Shown here in pieces: positions 39,875-49,040 of a stretch of DNA of 64,000 bases. This stretch comes from Zymobacter palmae (GTDB lineage Bacteria > Pseudomonadota > Gammaproteobacteria > Pseudomonadales > Halomonadaceae). The notes beneath the pieces were generated by a model, which made no database searches, was not told the DNA's origin, and saw only the letters and a program-made list of their open reading frames with translations. Location of the stretch: positions 558,001-622,000 of the forward strand of contig NZ_AP018933.1 in the NCBI RefSeq assembly GCF_003610015.1, read 5' to 3'. Both the position numbers and the translations under genes were made by a program. Numbering within the stretch: the stretch's first letter is position 1; each line of letters opens with the position of its first letter.

Positions 39875-40261
39875 ATGATGATCGACCACCTGGACCACTT
39901 GGTGCTGACGACCGTGGATGAAGCGGCTTGTTTGCGTTTTTATGTGGATGTGCTGGGTATGACGCTGGAGAGGTTTGGTGAAGGGCGCAAGGCGCTAACG
40001 TTCGGACAGCAGAAGATTAACGTGCATGTGAAAGGGCATGAAATAGAGCCGAAAGCGCATACCCCTGTGCCCGGCGCGCTCGATCTATGCTTTATCGCCA
40101 GTCGACCGCTTGATGACGTCATGGCGACGTTGAAGGCTAAGGCGGTAGCGATCGAACAAGGCCCCGTGGCACGCACAGGGGCGATGGGGCCTATTCGGTC
40201 GATCTATCTGCGCGATCCCGACCTCAACCTGATTGAAATATCGGAAGTGCTACCAGCGTAA
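39875..40261 (+). CDS. VOC-superfamily protein
   Basis: This 128-residue single-domain VOC protein starts MIDHLDHLVLTTVDEAACLR, continues with FYVDVLGMTLERF and ends with IRSIYLRDPDLNLIEISEVL. Metal-ligand positions are plausible: His in DHLVL and Glu in LIEIS, with His/Glu residues between. It resembles the glyoxalase-domain (GLOD5-like) group. AAGGA lies upstream, and either of two adjacent ATG codons may start it. It is divergent from the citrate operon and shares its promoter region. The substrate is unknown. Confidence 0.78.
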   Translation: MMIDHLDHLVLTTVDEAACLRFYVDVLGMTLERFGEGRKALTFGQQKINVHVKGHEIEPKAHTPVPGALDLCFIASRPLDDVMATLKAKAVAIEQGPVARTGAMGPIRSIYLRDPDLNLIEISEVLPA

Positions 40262-40295
40262 GCCCTCTGTTGAATGGGCCGCTTCGCGCATCAGA

Positions 40296-41186
40296 CTAGT
40301 GCGATGCCGATGCCGATGCCGATGCCGATGCCGATGCCGATGCCGATGCCGATGCCGATGCCGAAGTCGAAGTCGAAGTCGAAGTCGAAGTCGAAGTTCC
40401 GCTATCGCTAGGTAGCCAGAACGAAATGCCTTTGCCGATCAGCTGGATTGGTAGCGTCAGAACGTCAGTTGCCACAGCCAGTGGAATGAACATCACATCG
40501 GGGTTGATGCCGGAGTTTTTGCGCGCCTGCTGCCAGCGAATACGGCGGCGAAGGGCGTCCTGTTCGGCAGCACTCTTGCTGGCATGGGTCGTCGCCGACG
40601 GTAGTGATACCGGTGAGGCAACGCCATTGGTCACCGGCGGAGCTGGAGTGGCCGGTGTGGATTCGGACGCTTCCGGTTCGGGCGGTGGCGGATTGGCCAC
40701 GATGCTGGAACGGCGGATATCGAGCAGCTTTTCGTAGCCGTGATAGTTGCAGTAGTAGCTGGCCGTGGACATCTCGAAATGTGCAATCAGCTCGCGTTCG
40801 ACTTCGGTCAGCGCACTGGCTGAATGGCCGGGGTCGTAGCAAATATGCAGCTGCCCATCGAAGCCATCGAGCTGATAGATAGTGCCCTCGTAGGCGTGGT
40901 AGTTGTCGGGCGTGGCCTCAATACTGAACGACAGCTGGTCGATGATTGTTTCCATAAACATTGAGAAATCATCGGCAACGGGACGCGCCAAATTGAAGGT
41001 GTAGGTGTTTTCCTGACCGATCAGCTGCAGCTGGCGCGCATTGGCAGTCTGCACCATATGCTGGATGTCATCTTCCTGCGCCACGATCGAGGTATTGGCA
41101 TGCACGTCGTTGAGGTTCGTCATAAGCTCGTGCGTGATGCAGCCACTGGTGATGAAGGGGATCAGAACGTAGATCAGGCGCTTCAT
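40296..41186 (-). CDS. Putative lipoprotein with Thr-Ser/Ala-Ser repeat tail
   Basis: This 296-residue unrecognised protein begins MKRLIYVLIPFITSGCITHE, a lipoprotein signal peptide with Cys16. The body (about 20-180) looks like a soluble mixed fold with an EYHYG-like SYYCNYHGYEKLLDIR segment. A Pro/Ala/Thr-rich linker follows at about 180-215, then a basic patch (QDALRRRIRWQQARK) and a hydrophobic stretch IPLAVATDVLTLPIQLIGKG before the C-terminus. The last about 35 residues are (Thr-Ser)n then (Ala-Ser)n dipeptides ending in His, encoded by hexanucleotide repeats. The ATG at 41186 is chosen because it starts the signal peptide. No functional assignment is possible. Confidence 0.65.
   Translation of the reverse strand: MKRLIYVLIPFITSGCITHELMTNLNDVHANTSIVAQEDDIQHMVQTANARQLQLIGQENTYTFNLARPVADDFSMFMETIIDQLSFSIEATPDNYHAYEGTIYQLDGFDGQLHICYDPGHSASALTEVERELIAHFEMSTASYYCNYHGYEKLLDIRRSSIVANPPPPEPEASESTPATPAPPVTNGVASPVSLPSATTHASKSAAEQDALRRRIRWQQARKNSGINPDVMFIPLAVATDVLTLPIQLIGKGISFWLPSDSGTSTSTSTSTSTSASASASASASASASASASASH
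40303..40392. repeat. Two adjoining hexanucleotide repeat blocks
   Basis: Ten perfect GATGCC units (40303-40362) are followed directly by five GAAGTC units (40363-40392) and one variant GAAGTT. On the minus strand they encode the Ala-Ser and Thr-Ser dipeptides at the lipoprotein C-terminus. Slippage here would change tail length without shifting the frame. Confidence 0.95.
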
Positions 41187-41433
41187 GTCATCCCTGCGTG
41201 GTGGTCGTGAAACCGGAGTCGTCGATCGACTCGCTGTGATGTGAGAATTTGCGGCCGATAATCGGCCGCACTGCACTATATAGACCCGGGTAGGCGTCGA
41301 CCAGTTCACTGCTCGGCCCCATTGCTGGCGGCAGTACGGACATTCTTCCATGCTGAAAAGGCATATCCGATAGCGAACTTGCTGTAATGGCATAGAGTTT
41401 GCTGTGCCGTGTCTATCTGCTGGAGCTCGCCCG

Positions 41434-41664
41434 ATGCCTTATCCCACCCGCGATTCATTGCCCGACAGTGTACGCCATGTGTTACCGCCTCATGCACAAG
41501 ATATCTATCGCGAGGCGTTCAACCATGCCTATGCCGAATATGCTGATGAAGAAGATCGGCACGGCGGCGATTCTCGTGAGCAAACGGCGCATCGTGTGGC
41601 ATGGGCGGCCGTCAAACACTGCTACGAAAAAGGAAGCGATGGGCACTGGCACTCGCGGCACTAG
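41434..41664 (+). CDS. chaB: ChaB-family protein
   Basis: This 76-residue protein matches E. coli ChaB along its whole length: MPYPTRDSLPDSVRHVLPPH, AQDIYREAFNHAYAEYADEE, and the C-terminal EQTAHRVAWAAVKHCYEKG. ChaB is described as a putative regulator of the ChaA cation antiporter, but its role is poorly defined; no chaA is adjacent. The ATG at 41434 has GGAG nine bases upstream and starts exactly where the family starts. It is divergent from the lipoprotein gene and stands alone. Confidence 0.88.
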   Translation: MPYPTRDSLPDSVRHVLPPHAQDIYREAFNHAYAEYADEEDRHGGDSREQTAHRVAWAAVKHCYEKGSDGHWHSRH

Positions 41665-41779
41665 GCCATACTGCGCTTCCTTCAGCTCAAGCTGAACGTA
41701 TCGTATCGTCAGGTGCCCCGCAGGTGCTAGCAGTGTTAGCCTTGTGGGTGTGACTATCCGATAGGGAAGAGAGCCAGGA

Positions 41780-43459
41780 ATGGAAGTAGATTACGACGTT
41801 GCCATTATCGGCAGTGGCATTTCAGGCACCATGTTGGGCGCCATCCTTGCCAAGCACGGCGTGCGCACGCTGATCATTGACGCAGGCACCCATCCCCGCT
41901 TTGCGGTGGGCGAGTCGATGATCCCTGAAAGCGGGGTGCTGCTGGACATTCTGGCGGCGCGCTATGACATCCCCGAACTCAGCTATCCGGCGCGCGTCGA
42001 TACGCTGATCAACCATGTGGGTACATCCAGTGCCGGGATCAAGCTGTCCTTTGGCTTTGCCTGGAACGAACGCCACCAGCCACAGCGGCTCGACCATATC
42101 GATTCCTTCCCTATCATCGCACCGGAAGCGCACCTGTTTCGCCAGGATGTCGATGCCTACTACCTTGCATTGGCAGCCCGTATGGGGGCCACCATCTGGC
42201 AGCAAACGCGCATCCAGCACATTCTGGAAGAAGCGGATGCCATGGTGCTGAAGACCGGCAAGCAAGATATCCGTGTGCGCTATGTCGTAGATGCGGCCGG
42301 TTACCGCTCACCGATTGCCCAGACCTTCGGGCTGCGCGATGGCGCACAGCGAATGCAGACCCGCACCCGCTCAATGTTCACTCATATGACCAATGTCACG
42401 CTGTTCGAGGAGGCGATTGCGCCGATCGAAGCGACGGGCATGGCGAACCATCTGTCCCAGAGCACGCTGCACCAGATGTTCAAGGGCGGCTGGCTGTGGA
42501 TTATCCCCTTCAACAACCACCCGCATTCGACCAACACGCTGTGCAGCATAGGGCTGCAGCTGGACATTGATGAATACGGCCCCGCGGGCGATCCGGAAGA
42601 AGAATTCCAGCAGCTTCTGCATGATTACCCTTCGATCGCCAAGCATTTCGAGCACGCCGCGCGCGTACGCGAATGGACCGTCGCCCCACGTCTCAACTAC
42701 AACAGCCGTGCCCTGATCGGTGATCGCTACTGTCTGCTGGGGCATGCGGCCGGGTTCGTCGACCCACTGTTCTCGCGCGGGCTGGCCAACACCTTTGAAT
42801 CGATCGCGCGCGTGGCACCTAAGCTGCTGCGGGCCGTCCAGGCTGACCGCTTCGACAGGTAGGATTTCGAAAGCTATCAGCACTATGGGCTGCGGGTCGT
42901 TGCCACCAACGACCGGCTCGTCGCCAACTCGTTTACCGCCTTCGACAGTTTTCCGCTGTGGAACGCTTGGTTCCGCGCTTGGGTGGCCGGCAGCTATATC
43001 GGCGTGCTGCGCTGGCGCAAGATCTTCGATGACTACCAGCGTACGGGCGATGATGACGCACTCGAACGTGCGATCGACGATACCACCTTCCCGGGCCAGC
43101 TCTCGCTGGAAAGCCACCGCTTCGAAGAGATGTTCGACAAGGCATGCACGTTGATGGAAGCGTACAAGGAGGGTGAGCGGGAAGAAGAAGATGTCATCGC
43201 GACGCTTCAGGCGTTGTATGAAGAGTACCGTGACGACCTGCCCGTCGATTTCACCGACTTCAGCAACCGCTGTGTATCGCGCTCCAGCCAAGCGTTCGCC
43301 GACCACCTACAGCGCTGGGCACATACGGCCCCTCACGGGTTGAGCGAGAAGCTGGATCGTGGCACCGAACCACTCGTGTTCGACTTTCTTGATGACTATC
43401 GTTACGGCGACAGGATCGCGCTGTCTCGCCAAGCCGATGCGGTTTACCTGAACGCGTGA
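41780..43459 (+). pseudogene. Flavin-dependent halogenase-like gene interrupted by in-frame TAG
   Basis: The frame starting at 41780 encodes a flavin-dependent halogenase/monooxygenase-like protein. It has the FAD motif GSGISG (11-16), GESMIPES (45-51 region), a Lys in the GIKLSFGF segment (88), GGWLWIIPF (236-244, resembling the WxWxIP halogenase motif), and GDRYCLLGHAAGFVDPLFSRG (about 314-334). At 42860-42862 a TAG stop follows QADRFDR, yet the same frame continues without interruption from DFESYQHYGL to a TGA at 43457-43459. The full product would be about 558 residues, close to the usual 500-560 for tryptophan-halogenase-like proteins. The simplest reading is a single nonsense mutation; readthrough, suppression or a sequencing error are alternatives. 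Confidence 0.75.
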
Positions 43460-43476
43460 TCGAGACCTGCTCGTGC

Positions 43477-43508
43477 CCACGAAACCCGCCTGCATGGCGG
43501 GCTTCGTC
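43477..43508 (+). terminator. Possible terminator hairpin after halogenase-like gene
   Basis: A 12-bp stem, ACGAAACCCGCC/GGCGGGCTTCGT with one mismatch and a 5-base loop, lies 18 bp past the stop. The T tract is poor, so function is uncertain. Confidence 0.4.
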
Positions 43509-43934
43509 TATCTGGGCTGCTGCCGTTACTCGGCCTCATGTGCGCTGGCAGAAAGGTTGTCATTACCCGCCGGTGCCAATGCCTATGGCTGTCCACACCG
43601 GACGGCGATAGCAATGTTGTAGCGCGGTGGCTGACAGGGAGGCATTGATGCACGCTATTATCGGTTTTTCATGGTTATAGACTGATATTGAAATATTGTA
43701 ATTCAAAGACATCAATCTACTGATCTGCCATTGGTTATAAACGGTATTTCTGCTATGAATAGTGACTTTATATAAATAAATAGTGTGGTTTTGGTGAGTA
43801 TTGCTATAAATGGCGATTAAATTATATTTTTTTCATCCATTGATGTATCATTATTGACGACTATAGTGTTTGTTGCCAGTGTTTATGGTATATGAAATGG
43901 CTACTTTTGAATTAAAGTAATGCATTAAGAGGCC

Positions 43935-44042
43935 GTTTCATAATCTGAGTGATTTTTTTGCCCTTACTAGAATAAACGGTTTCTGCTGTGCTCTTGTGAC
44001 TTAACCCATCTATCGATGACAGAAACATTGAGGTTATGAAAC
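43935..44042. mobile_element. MITE-like element, copy A
   Basis: About 108 bp is bounded by imperfect inverted repeats: GTTTCATAATCTGAG on the left and the complement of GTTTCATAACCTCAA on the right. A clearly related 106-bp sequence lies at 61096-61201; shared blocks include TAAACGGTTTC and ATTGAGGT-ATGAAACATGCTC. It has no coding capacity, so a non-autonomous transposon derivative is likely; the parent element is unknown. It sits in a 650-bp AT-rich gap (43460-44109) with no other feature. Confidence 0.6.
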
Positions 44043-44109
44043 ATGCTCTAATATGCTGAATTATTCGAAGCATTATTGGCTATTAGAATAAAACGAAAAG
44101 GAGAGTGCA

Positions 44110-44676
44110 ATGGATAAGCGCGTGTTTCATAACGTCAATACCTATGTCGTGAATAAAGCGTCCAGCCACAAAAATGCGGTAGAAACGGTCTGCTCCATAA
44201 TAGGAAAAGGCTGTCTCTTAGGGTGTGGAACAGCCTCTAAGCACTGGTGGAAGGGGATAATCGCCGCACTGTTTTTGCAGACGGCCTGTGCCGAAGCTTC
44301 TCCCGCTGTTACCGTGACGGTCAAAAACCTAGGCGCGTCACCGATTATACGGGATAGTGTCAATAACAATCACCGATACACACTGATGAATGCGCATCCT
44401 ACGCCCAAAGCGCAAATACGTCCCAGTGAAGAAGATACTTTCGCCGTGGATAATAACGTAGGAGAAGGCACCAACTATGCTGAATTGCATTATACGATGG
44501 GAACAAAAGCGTGCAATTTCAGAAGTCTGTTCGTAAATAAAATGGTGGGATATAAGACCTATATTCCTCAGTGGTTTAAGTTTGCGACGCCACAAGGTGG
44601 TGCTAGGTGTACAGCGGACATAATCAGTGCCGACTTGAAGGATCATTCATGGCACGTTGTCTTTACTATGAAATAA
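44110..44676 (+). CDS. Unrecognised exported protein
   Basis: This 188-residue protein is of no family I recognise. A long N-terminal region (about 1-50) leads into a hydrophobic stretch, KGIIAALFLQTACAEASP, that could be a signal sequence with an unusually long n-region; a later start would be more normal but no Met is well placed. The mature part looks all-beta: VTVTVKNLGASPIIRDSVNN, a Cys at MGTKACNFRSLFVNKM, and a second at GGARCTADIIS, possibly disulfide-bonded. AAGGAG lies just before the ATG, so the stated start is translated. It lies 67 bp beyond the MITE-like element. Function unknown. Confidence 0.55.
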   Translation: MDKRVFHNVNTYVVNKASSHKNAVETVCSIIGKGCLLGCGTASKHWWKGIIAALFLQTACAEASPAVTVTVKNLGASPIIRDSVNNNHRYTLMNAHPTPKAQIRPSEEDTFAVDNNVGEGTNYAELHYTMGTKACNFRSLFVNKMVGYKTYIPQWFKFATPQGGARCTADIISADLKDHSWHVVFTMK

Positions 44677-44773
44677 ATGCAGTCAATAGCAAAGATTGAT
44701 AAATATGGGGTCTGGCCGTCTATGGTACAGGCCTCATATAACACTACTTCTTATATTTAGAGGGGGGATGAAT

Positions 44774-45523
44774 ATGTTGACTCTGGCAGTGACCGATACG
44801 GCTTCTCATCATTACGGCACGGTATTAACACCCAGCATCAGTGCGGGCACGTCGATGGCTGAACGCTCTTCGGTGGGAGGAAACACGCCTTCGGTGGATA
44901 AGGCTGAGAATTCCGAGCACACCTCGTTTCTTGCTCAAGGTTTAAGCCGATCTGCGGCCGCTATGCCGCAGGGATTGAGCGATGAGGACCTCGTCAAGTG
45001 GGCCAAGACGTCGGAAGATTTGTTCATGTTTGATCTTGAATCGCCGCAGCGAGAGGTGTTCGACAAGGAGGGATTGGATGTGGACGCCCCCGATGCTGCC
45101 GCTCTGGCGCATCAGGCTACCGATTACCTTCGCGGGCGTGGTACCAACCCCTTCAAAGGCATGTCGCGCGATCAGCTGGAATTGATTTCATACGATGAAA
45201 GCGGAACGTTTACCGTCAACGAGCGGCGTGCTGCCAGCGATGAGTCTGATCATCAAGACTGCGTCTGGCGCAAGAACATCGTGGCCAAATCCAATTTGCT
45301 GGCACATCAGGGTAAGGGGCACGTTAATGCACAGCACCTGAATATGATGCTGATTGGCAAGAATATCGTGGGCGCGATATTTGATAAAAGAGACATCACT
45401 CGTGCTGGCCCTTGCTCGGAAGAAGTCGAACAGCTGACACAGGATATCAATAACTACTTCCAAAACTTGTCCGCTATCGAACGAGCAGAATATGTCGTCA
45501 GCACTAAAGCGCTTTACTCATAA
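44774..45523 (+). CDS. Unrecognised protein with conserved YDESGTFTVNERRAA segment
   Basis: This 249-residue soluble protein has no function I can assign. The first about 75 residues are low-complexity (Ser, Thr, Gly, Ala). The rest is compact: a GLSDEDLVKWAKTSEDLFMF segment, ALAHQATDYLRGRGTNPFKG, then QLELISYDESGTFTVNERRA, and a helical C-terminus ending AIERAEYVVSTKAL. The last two parts recall segments I associate with uncharacterised proteobacterial proteins. A GAGGGGGG site sits about six bases before this ATG; an ATG at 44768 is also possible. It is 97 bp downstream of the previous unknown gene on the same strand. No signal peptide or membrane segment is evident. Confidence 0.6.
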   Translation: MLTLAVTDTASHHYGTVLTPSISAGTSMAERSSVGGNTPSVDKAENSEHTSFLAQGLSRSAAAMPQGLSDEDLVKWAKTSEDLFMFDLESPQREVFDKEGLDVDAPDAAALAHQATDYLRGRGTNPFKGMSRDQLELISYDESGTFTVNERRAASDESDHQDCVWRKNIVAKSNLLAHQGKGHVNAQHLNMMLIGKNIVGAIFDKRDITRAGPCSEEVEQLTQDINNYFQNLSAIERAEYVVSTKALYS

Positions 45524-45871
45524 GGGCGGTGTGTCTTGAACGAGCGTTTATCCACAGCTCGTGGCGAACGCACAACTGGGGGGGAGAGGTTTTTCATCGT
45601 AAGCGCCCTTTGATCCAAACGGGCAGGCGCGATGCGCGATGTGACGGCGGCCTCGGCACAGTAGTGCTATGGCATAGCCTGCTGTTTCTAAGCCTGTGCT
45701 GAACGGCTCACTGCAAGCGTCACTAGCGGCCGCGTTTATCTTGGCACAGGGCTTGCCCTGCTCGTGAGGGGAGGGATGAGCAGATAGGTTGTGTCGCGTG
45801 GGAAGCCGATCCTGACTGATACGGTGAAAGCGAAGAGTATTCACCGTATCGGCCATGCTGACGTACGCAGT

Positions 45872-46909
45872 TTATGAGATGAATGCGTACTCCGTCACGC
45901 TGCGGTAGTGCTGCCCCGGGCGCAGCATGCAGTCAGGCTGCGGCCACTCGGGATGATGTGGGCTATCCGGCAGGAATTCGCTTTCCAGTGCCAACCCTTG
46001 CCATGCCTCGTAGTGCCCGCCATCGCGTGCGGGTGTACCTTCCAGTGAGTTGCCCGTATAGACCTGTAGCGCTGGGGCGGTAGTGTGCACAGTCATCTGC
46101 AGTGAGCCGTCTGTTGACCAGACGTGAGCGGCGGGGGCCTTGAGGTCGCCTTTGGCGCTAAGCAGGAAGGCGTGATCGTAGCCGTTGACGTTGCGCTGGT
46201 CGTCGTCGGTCAGGAAGTCCTCGAGGATGGCCTTGGGCTGGCGGAAGTTGAAGCTGGTGGCATCGACCGGTACCAGTCCACGCTTCGGAATGCCTTCTTT
46301 GCTGACGGGAAGATAACGGTCAGCGAAAACCTGCAGGCGGTGATAGCGAATATCGCCCTGTACGCCGTCAAGATTGAAGTAGACGTGGTTGGTCATGTTC
46401 ACCGGGCAGGGCTGGTCGACATTGGCTTGATAGTCGATGGTCAGCCGCTGGTCATCGTGTAGGGTGAAGCGGGCTGTGGCATGCAGTGTGCCGGGAAAGC
46501 CCTGATCGCCATCGTTGGAGGTCAAGGCATACTGCACGCTATTAGCGCTCTGGTGCTCGACGTCCCAGCGGCGCTTGTTGAACCCCTCTGGTCCACCGTG
46601 AAGTTGGTGTTGGCCCTGATTGGGCACCAGTTCAAAGACCTTGCCGTCCAGCGTGAAGCGGCTATCGGCAATGCGGTTGGCATAGCGGCCAATGGATGCG
46701 CCCAAGCAGGCATCCTGCTGTGTCCATATCGCGGTATGCGCGCAGCCCAGTGCCACCTCGCGGACGCTGCCATCGTTCATGGGCACCTTGATGGAAAGCA
46801 GTGTAGCCCCCCAGTCCATAAGCGTTACGGTCATACCCGCTGCGTTGCGCAGTTCGGCAAGCTGGAAAGGTTGCCCATCAGGGGCAGTGGAAACAGTGTC
46901 CTTGTTCAT
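45872..46909 (-). CDS. galM: Aldose 1-epimerase (mutarotase)
   Basis: GalM interconverts alpha and beta anomers of galactose and glucose. The 345-residue product has the family's sugar-binding and catalytic parts: IGRYANRIADSRFTLDG, HQLHGGPEGFNKRRWDV, the catalytic-base His in CPVNMTNHVYFNL, and the catalytic Glu in GLALESEFLPDSPHHPEWPQ. It stands alone on the minus strand, without gal operon neighbours. The stretches 45524-45871 and 46910-47480 on either side contain no gene I can support; the latter is distinctly AT-rich from about 47080. Confidence 0.93.
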   Translation of the reverse strand: MNKDTVSTAPDGQPFQLAELRNAAGMTVTLMDWGATLLSIKVPMNDGSVREVALGCAHTAIWTQQDACLGASIGRYANRIADSRFTLDGKVFELVPNQGQHQLHGGPEGFNKRRWDVEHQSANSVQYALTSNDGDQGFPGTLHATARFTLHDDQRLTIDYQANVDQPCPVNMTNHVYFNLDGVQGDIRYHRLQVFADRYLPVSKEGIPKRGLVPVDATSFNFRQPKAILEDFLTDDDQRNVNGYDHAFLLSAKGDLKAPAAHVWSTDGSLQMTVHTTAPALQVYTGNSLEGTPARDGGHYEAWQGLALESEFLPDSPHHPEWPQPDCMLRPGQHYRSVTEYAFIS

Positions 46910-47480
46910 CCGTGGACTCCTTTGAATGCAGTCGATACGTGGTTGAAGCTGAGATCAATGTCGAGGCCGTACACGATAAGTGCACGCCTATCGCCTTACT
47001 CTAGTTCAGGTGCCAAGCCAGAAGCCATAGGCCCAAGGCATGATGCAGTTGTGAAGCAATAACAGAGAGTGGATATATTTATTTAACCATGAATATTCAA
47101 GAATGATGAACATAATAAGCACGATCTAATAGTGATGCGTTACTGCATCGTGACGATAGATTTTTAACGGTTTTTTTCAATATAAGTATGGTTGGTATAA
47201 AAGGGGGATTAATTATCCTATGGTGATGTTTTTATTAAAATATATTTATTTTTTATGAGGCATAAAGGCGCCGAATATCATTATGATAACTACAAGAACA
47301 GTCGGTCATTATTCTTAGCGAATATTTGGGGGAAGCACACTTTAATACGGTGATAGTCCCGGTATTAACGGGCGCCCTCTGATTATGAGTCAGCGGCGTT
47401 TAGCGGTTCGCACCCTCAGAGGAACCGAAGCGTTGCTGGCTCCGTGCGAGGACAGGGTGGTCCCCTGTCCTTTGCTGGCT

Positions 47481-48824
47481 TCAGGAAGAATGCGGTGTCT
47501 GATCGCGTCCTTTCCGCCACTGGATGATTTCCTTGAAACGCTTCTCTGCACCGTACTCCGTTGGTTCGTACAGCACGTCTTTCGGTACGCCTTCCGGCCA
47601 GCAGTCATGATCGTCACCCGCAGGATAGCCATAGGGTTCGTCGTGTGCGTAGCGATAGCCGGTGCCGTTGCCGAGCGAGGCCATCAGCTCGGTCGGGGCA
47701 TTGCGCAGATACAGCGGTACTTCCAGATTGGGGTACTGCTCTGCCATGGCCTGCGCTTTCTTCCACGCCTTATAGACGGCGTTACTTTTGGGCGCCACAG
47801 CCAAGTAGATGGCGGCCTGTGCGATAGAACGCTGGCCTTCGTGGTCGCCCAGCCGCAGGTAGGAGTCCCAACACGACATGACCAGTGGCAGGGCGCGAGG
47901 GTCGGTGTTGCCTACGTCCTCGGTCGCAATGGCGGCAAGACGCCGGATGACATCAAGAGGATCACCGCCGCCGCGGATATAGCGTGCGATATACAGCAGG
48001 GCCGCATCGGGGCGCGATGAGCGAATGGATTTATGGATGGCCGATAGCAGGTCGTAATAGGCATCGCCGTTCTTGTCGAAGGCGGTAGACTGATGGCCGA
48101 TAAGCTCCTGCAGAGTGCTTTCATCCAAACGCTCGTGATCGCCTTCCTGCACGGTAAAGTCGGTGGCGGTTTCCAGCAGGCCTAGCGCGCGGCGAGCATC
48201 GCCCTGAGCGGCACGGGCCAGCGTACCGAGAATGTCGTCGGTCACGGCCAGCTTGCGCTTGCCCAGACCGCGCTTGGGGTCATCCAGTGCGCGGCGCAAC
48301 ACGCCGACCAGATCCTCTTCAGTCAGCTGCTTCAGCACATAAACGCGCGCGCGCGACAGCAGCGCCGAGTTGACCTCGAACGAAGGATTCTCCGTCGTGG
48401 CACCGATCAGCACTAGCGTGCCGGATTCGACGTGCGGTAGCAGGGCATCCTGCTGGGACTTGTTAAGGCGATGGATCTCGTCGAGAAACAGCAGTGTCTG
48501 GCGGCCTTGGCTTTGCTGCACTTGGGCGCGTTCAACGACGTCACGTATGTCCTTGACCCCGGCCATGACCGCTGACAGCCGCTCCAGATGAGCGTTGGAG
48601 GCCTCGGCCAGCAGCTCGGCCAGTGTTGTCTTGCCTACGCCGGGCGGTCCCCATAGGATCATCGAGCGAATCACGCCAGATTCGACCATGCGGCGCAGTG
48701 GCTGGCCCGGGCCGATCAGGGCATCTTGGCCGGCGTATTCGTCCAGCGTACGCGGGCGCATGCGCCAGGCCAGCGGCGCCTGTTCATTGGCCATGCGCGT
48801 CTGTTCGGCAGCGAAAAGATCCAT
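47481..48824 (-). CDS. rarA: Replication-associated recombination protein RarA
   Basis: RarA (MgsA) is an AAA+ ATPase acting at stalled replication forks. The 447-residue product has Walker A GPPGVGKT at 59-66, Walker [13 protein letters not shown] at 111-122, sensor 1 region [20 protein letters not shown], and the C-terminal tetramerisation domain with [19 protein letters not shown] and the [11 protein letters not shown] segment. In many gammaproteobacteria rarA follows ftsK-lolA on the same strand. Here it is about 20 kb away and inverted, next to murI, so the neighbourhood has been rearranged. Confidence 0.95.
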   Translation of the reverse strand: MDLFAAEQTRMANEQAPLAWRMRPRTLDEYAGQDALIGPGQPLRRMVESGVIRSMILWGPPGVGKTTLAELLAEASNAHLERLSAVMAGVKDIRDVVERAQVQQSQGRQTLLFLDEIHRLNKSQQDALLPHVESGTLVLIGATTENPSFEVNSALLSRARVYVLKQLTEEDLVGVLRRALDDPKRGLGKRKLAVTDDILGTLARAAQGDARRALGLLETATDFTVQEGDHERLDESTLQELIGHQSTAFDKNGDAYYDLLSAIHKSIRSSRPDAALLYIARYIRGGGDPLDVIRRLAAIATEDVGNTDPRALPLVMSCWDSYLRLGDHEGQRSIAQAAIYLAVAPKSNAVYKAWKKAQAMAEQYPNLEVPLYLRNAPTELMASLGNGTGYRYAHDEPYGYPAGDDHDCWPEGVPKDVLYEPTEYGAEKRFKEIIQWRKGRDQTPHSS

Positions 48825-48961
48825 TGCCTTTCCTATCCTTGTAGAGTTCTACGGGAATATGATGTCTCCCGCGTAGGGCTCATTATGGTGGCATGTGCGG
48901 CAGCGAACGTCACCTCTGGCATCGCGAGCCTTCTTGCGGTCGGGACTGCGCCATTCGTCTG

Positions 48962-48967
48962 TATAAT
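48962..48967 (+). promoter_or_regulatory. TATAAT -10 element, probable murI promoter
   Basis: A perfect TATAAT lies about 75 bp upstream of the murI ATG in the region divergent from rarA. A convincing -35 at 17 bp spacing is not seen, so the promoter may rely on other contacts. Confidence 0.45.
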
Positions 48968-49040
48968 GGACAGTCTAACCGTGTCTGAACAGAACGCACC
49001 CTGCGGTGCATACGTCACTTCTACCCTTGGCAATGTCATC

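Noticed and set aside
40233-40415. Frame of alternating Arg-Cys and Arg-Ser on the plus strand
   Set aside because: Artefact of the hexanucleotide repeat; the minus-strand lipoprotein explains the sequence.
42983-43459. Separate gene starting at 42983
   Set aside because: Same frame as the halogenase-like gene upstream with continuous homology-like sequence before the Met; treated as its C-terminal part after the amber codon.
46910-47480. AT-rich gap between galM and rarA as a possible mobile element or RNA gene
   Set aside because: No inverted ends, repeats or hairpin-plus-T structure that would support a call.
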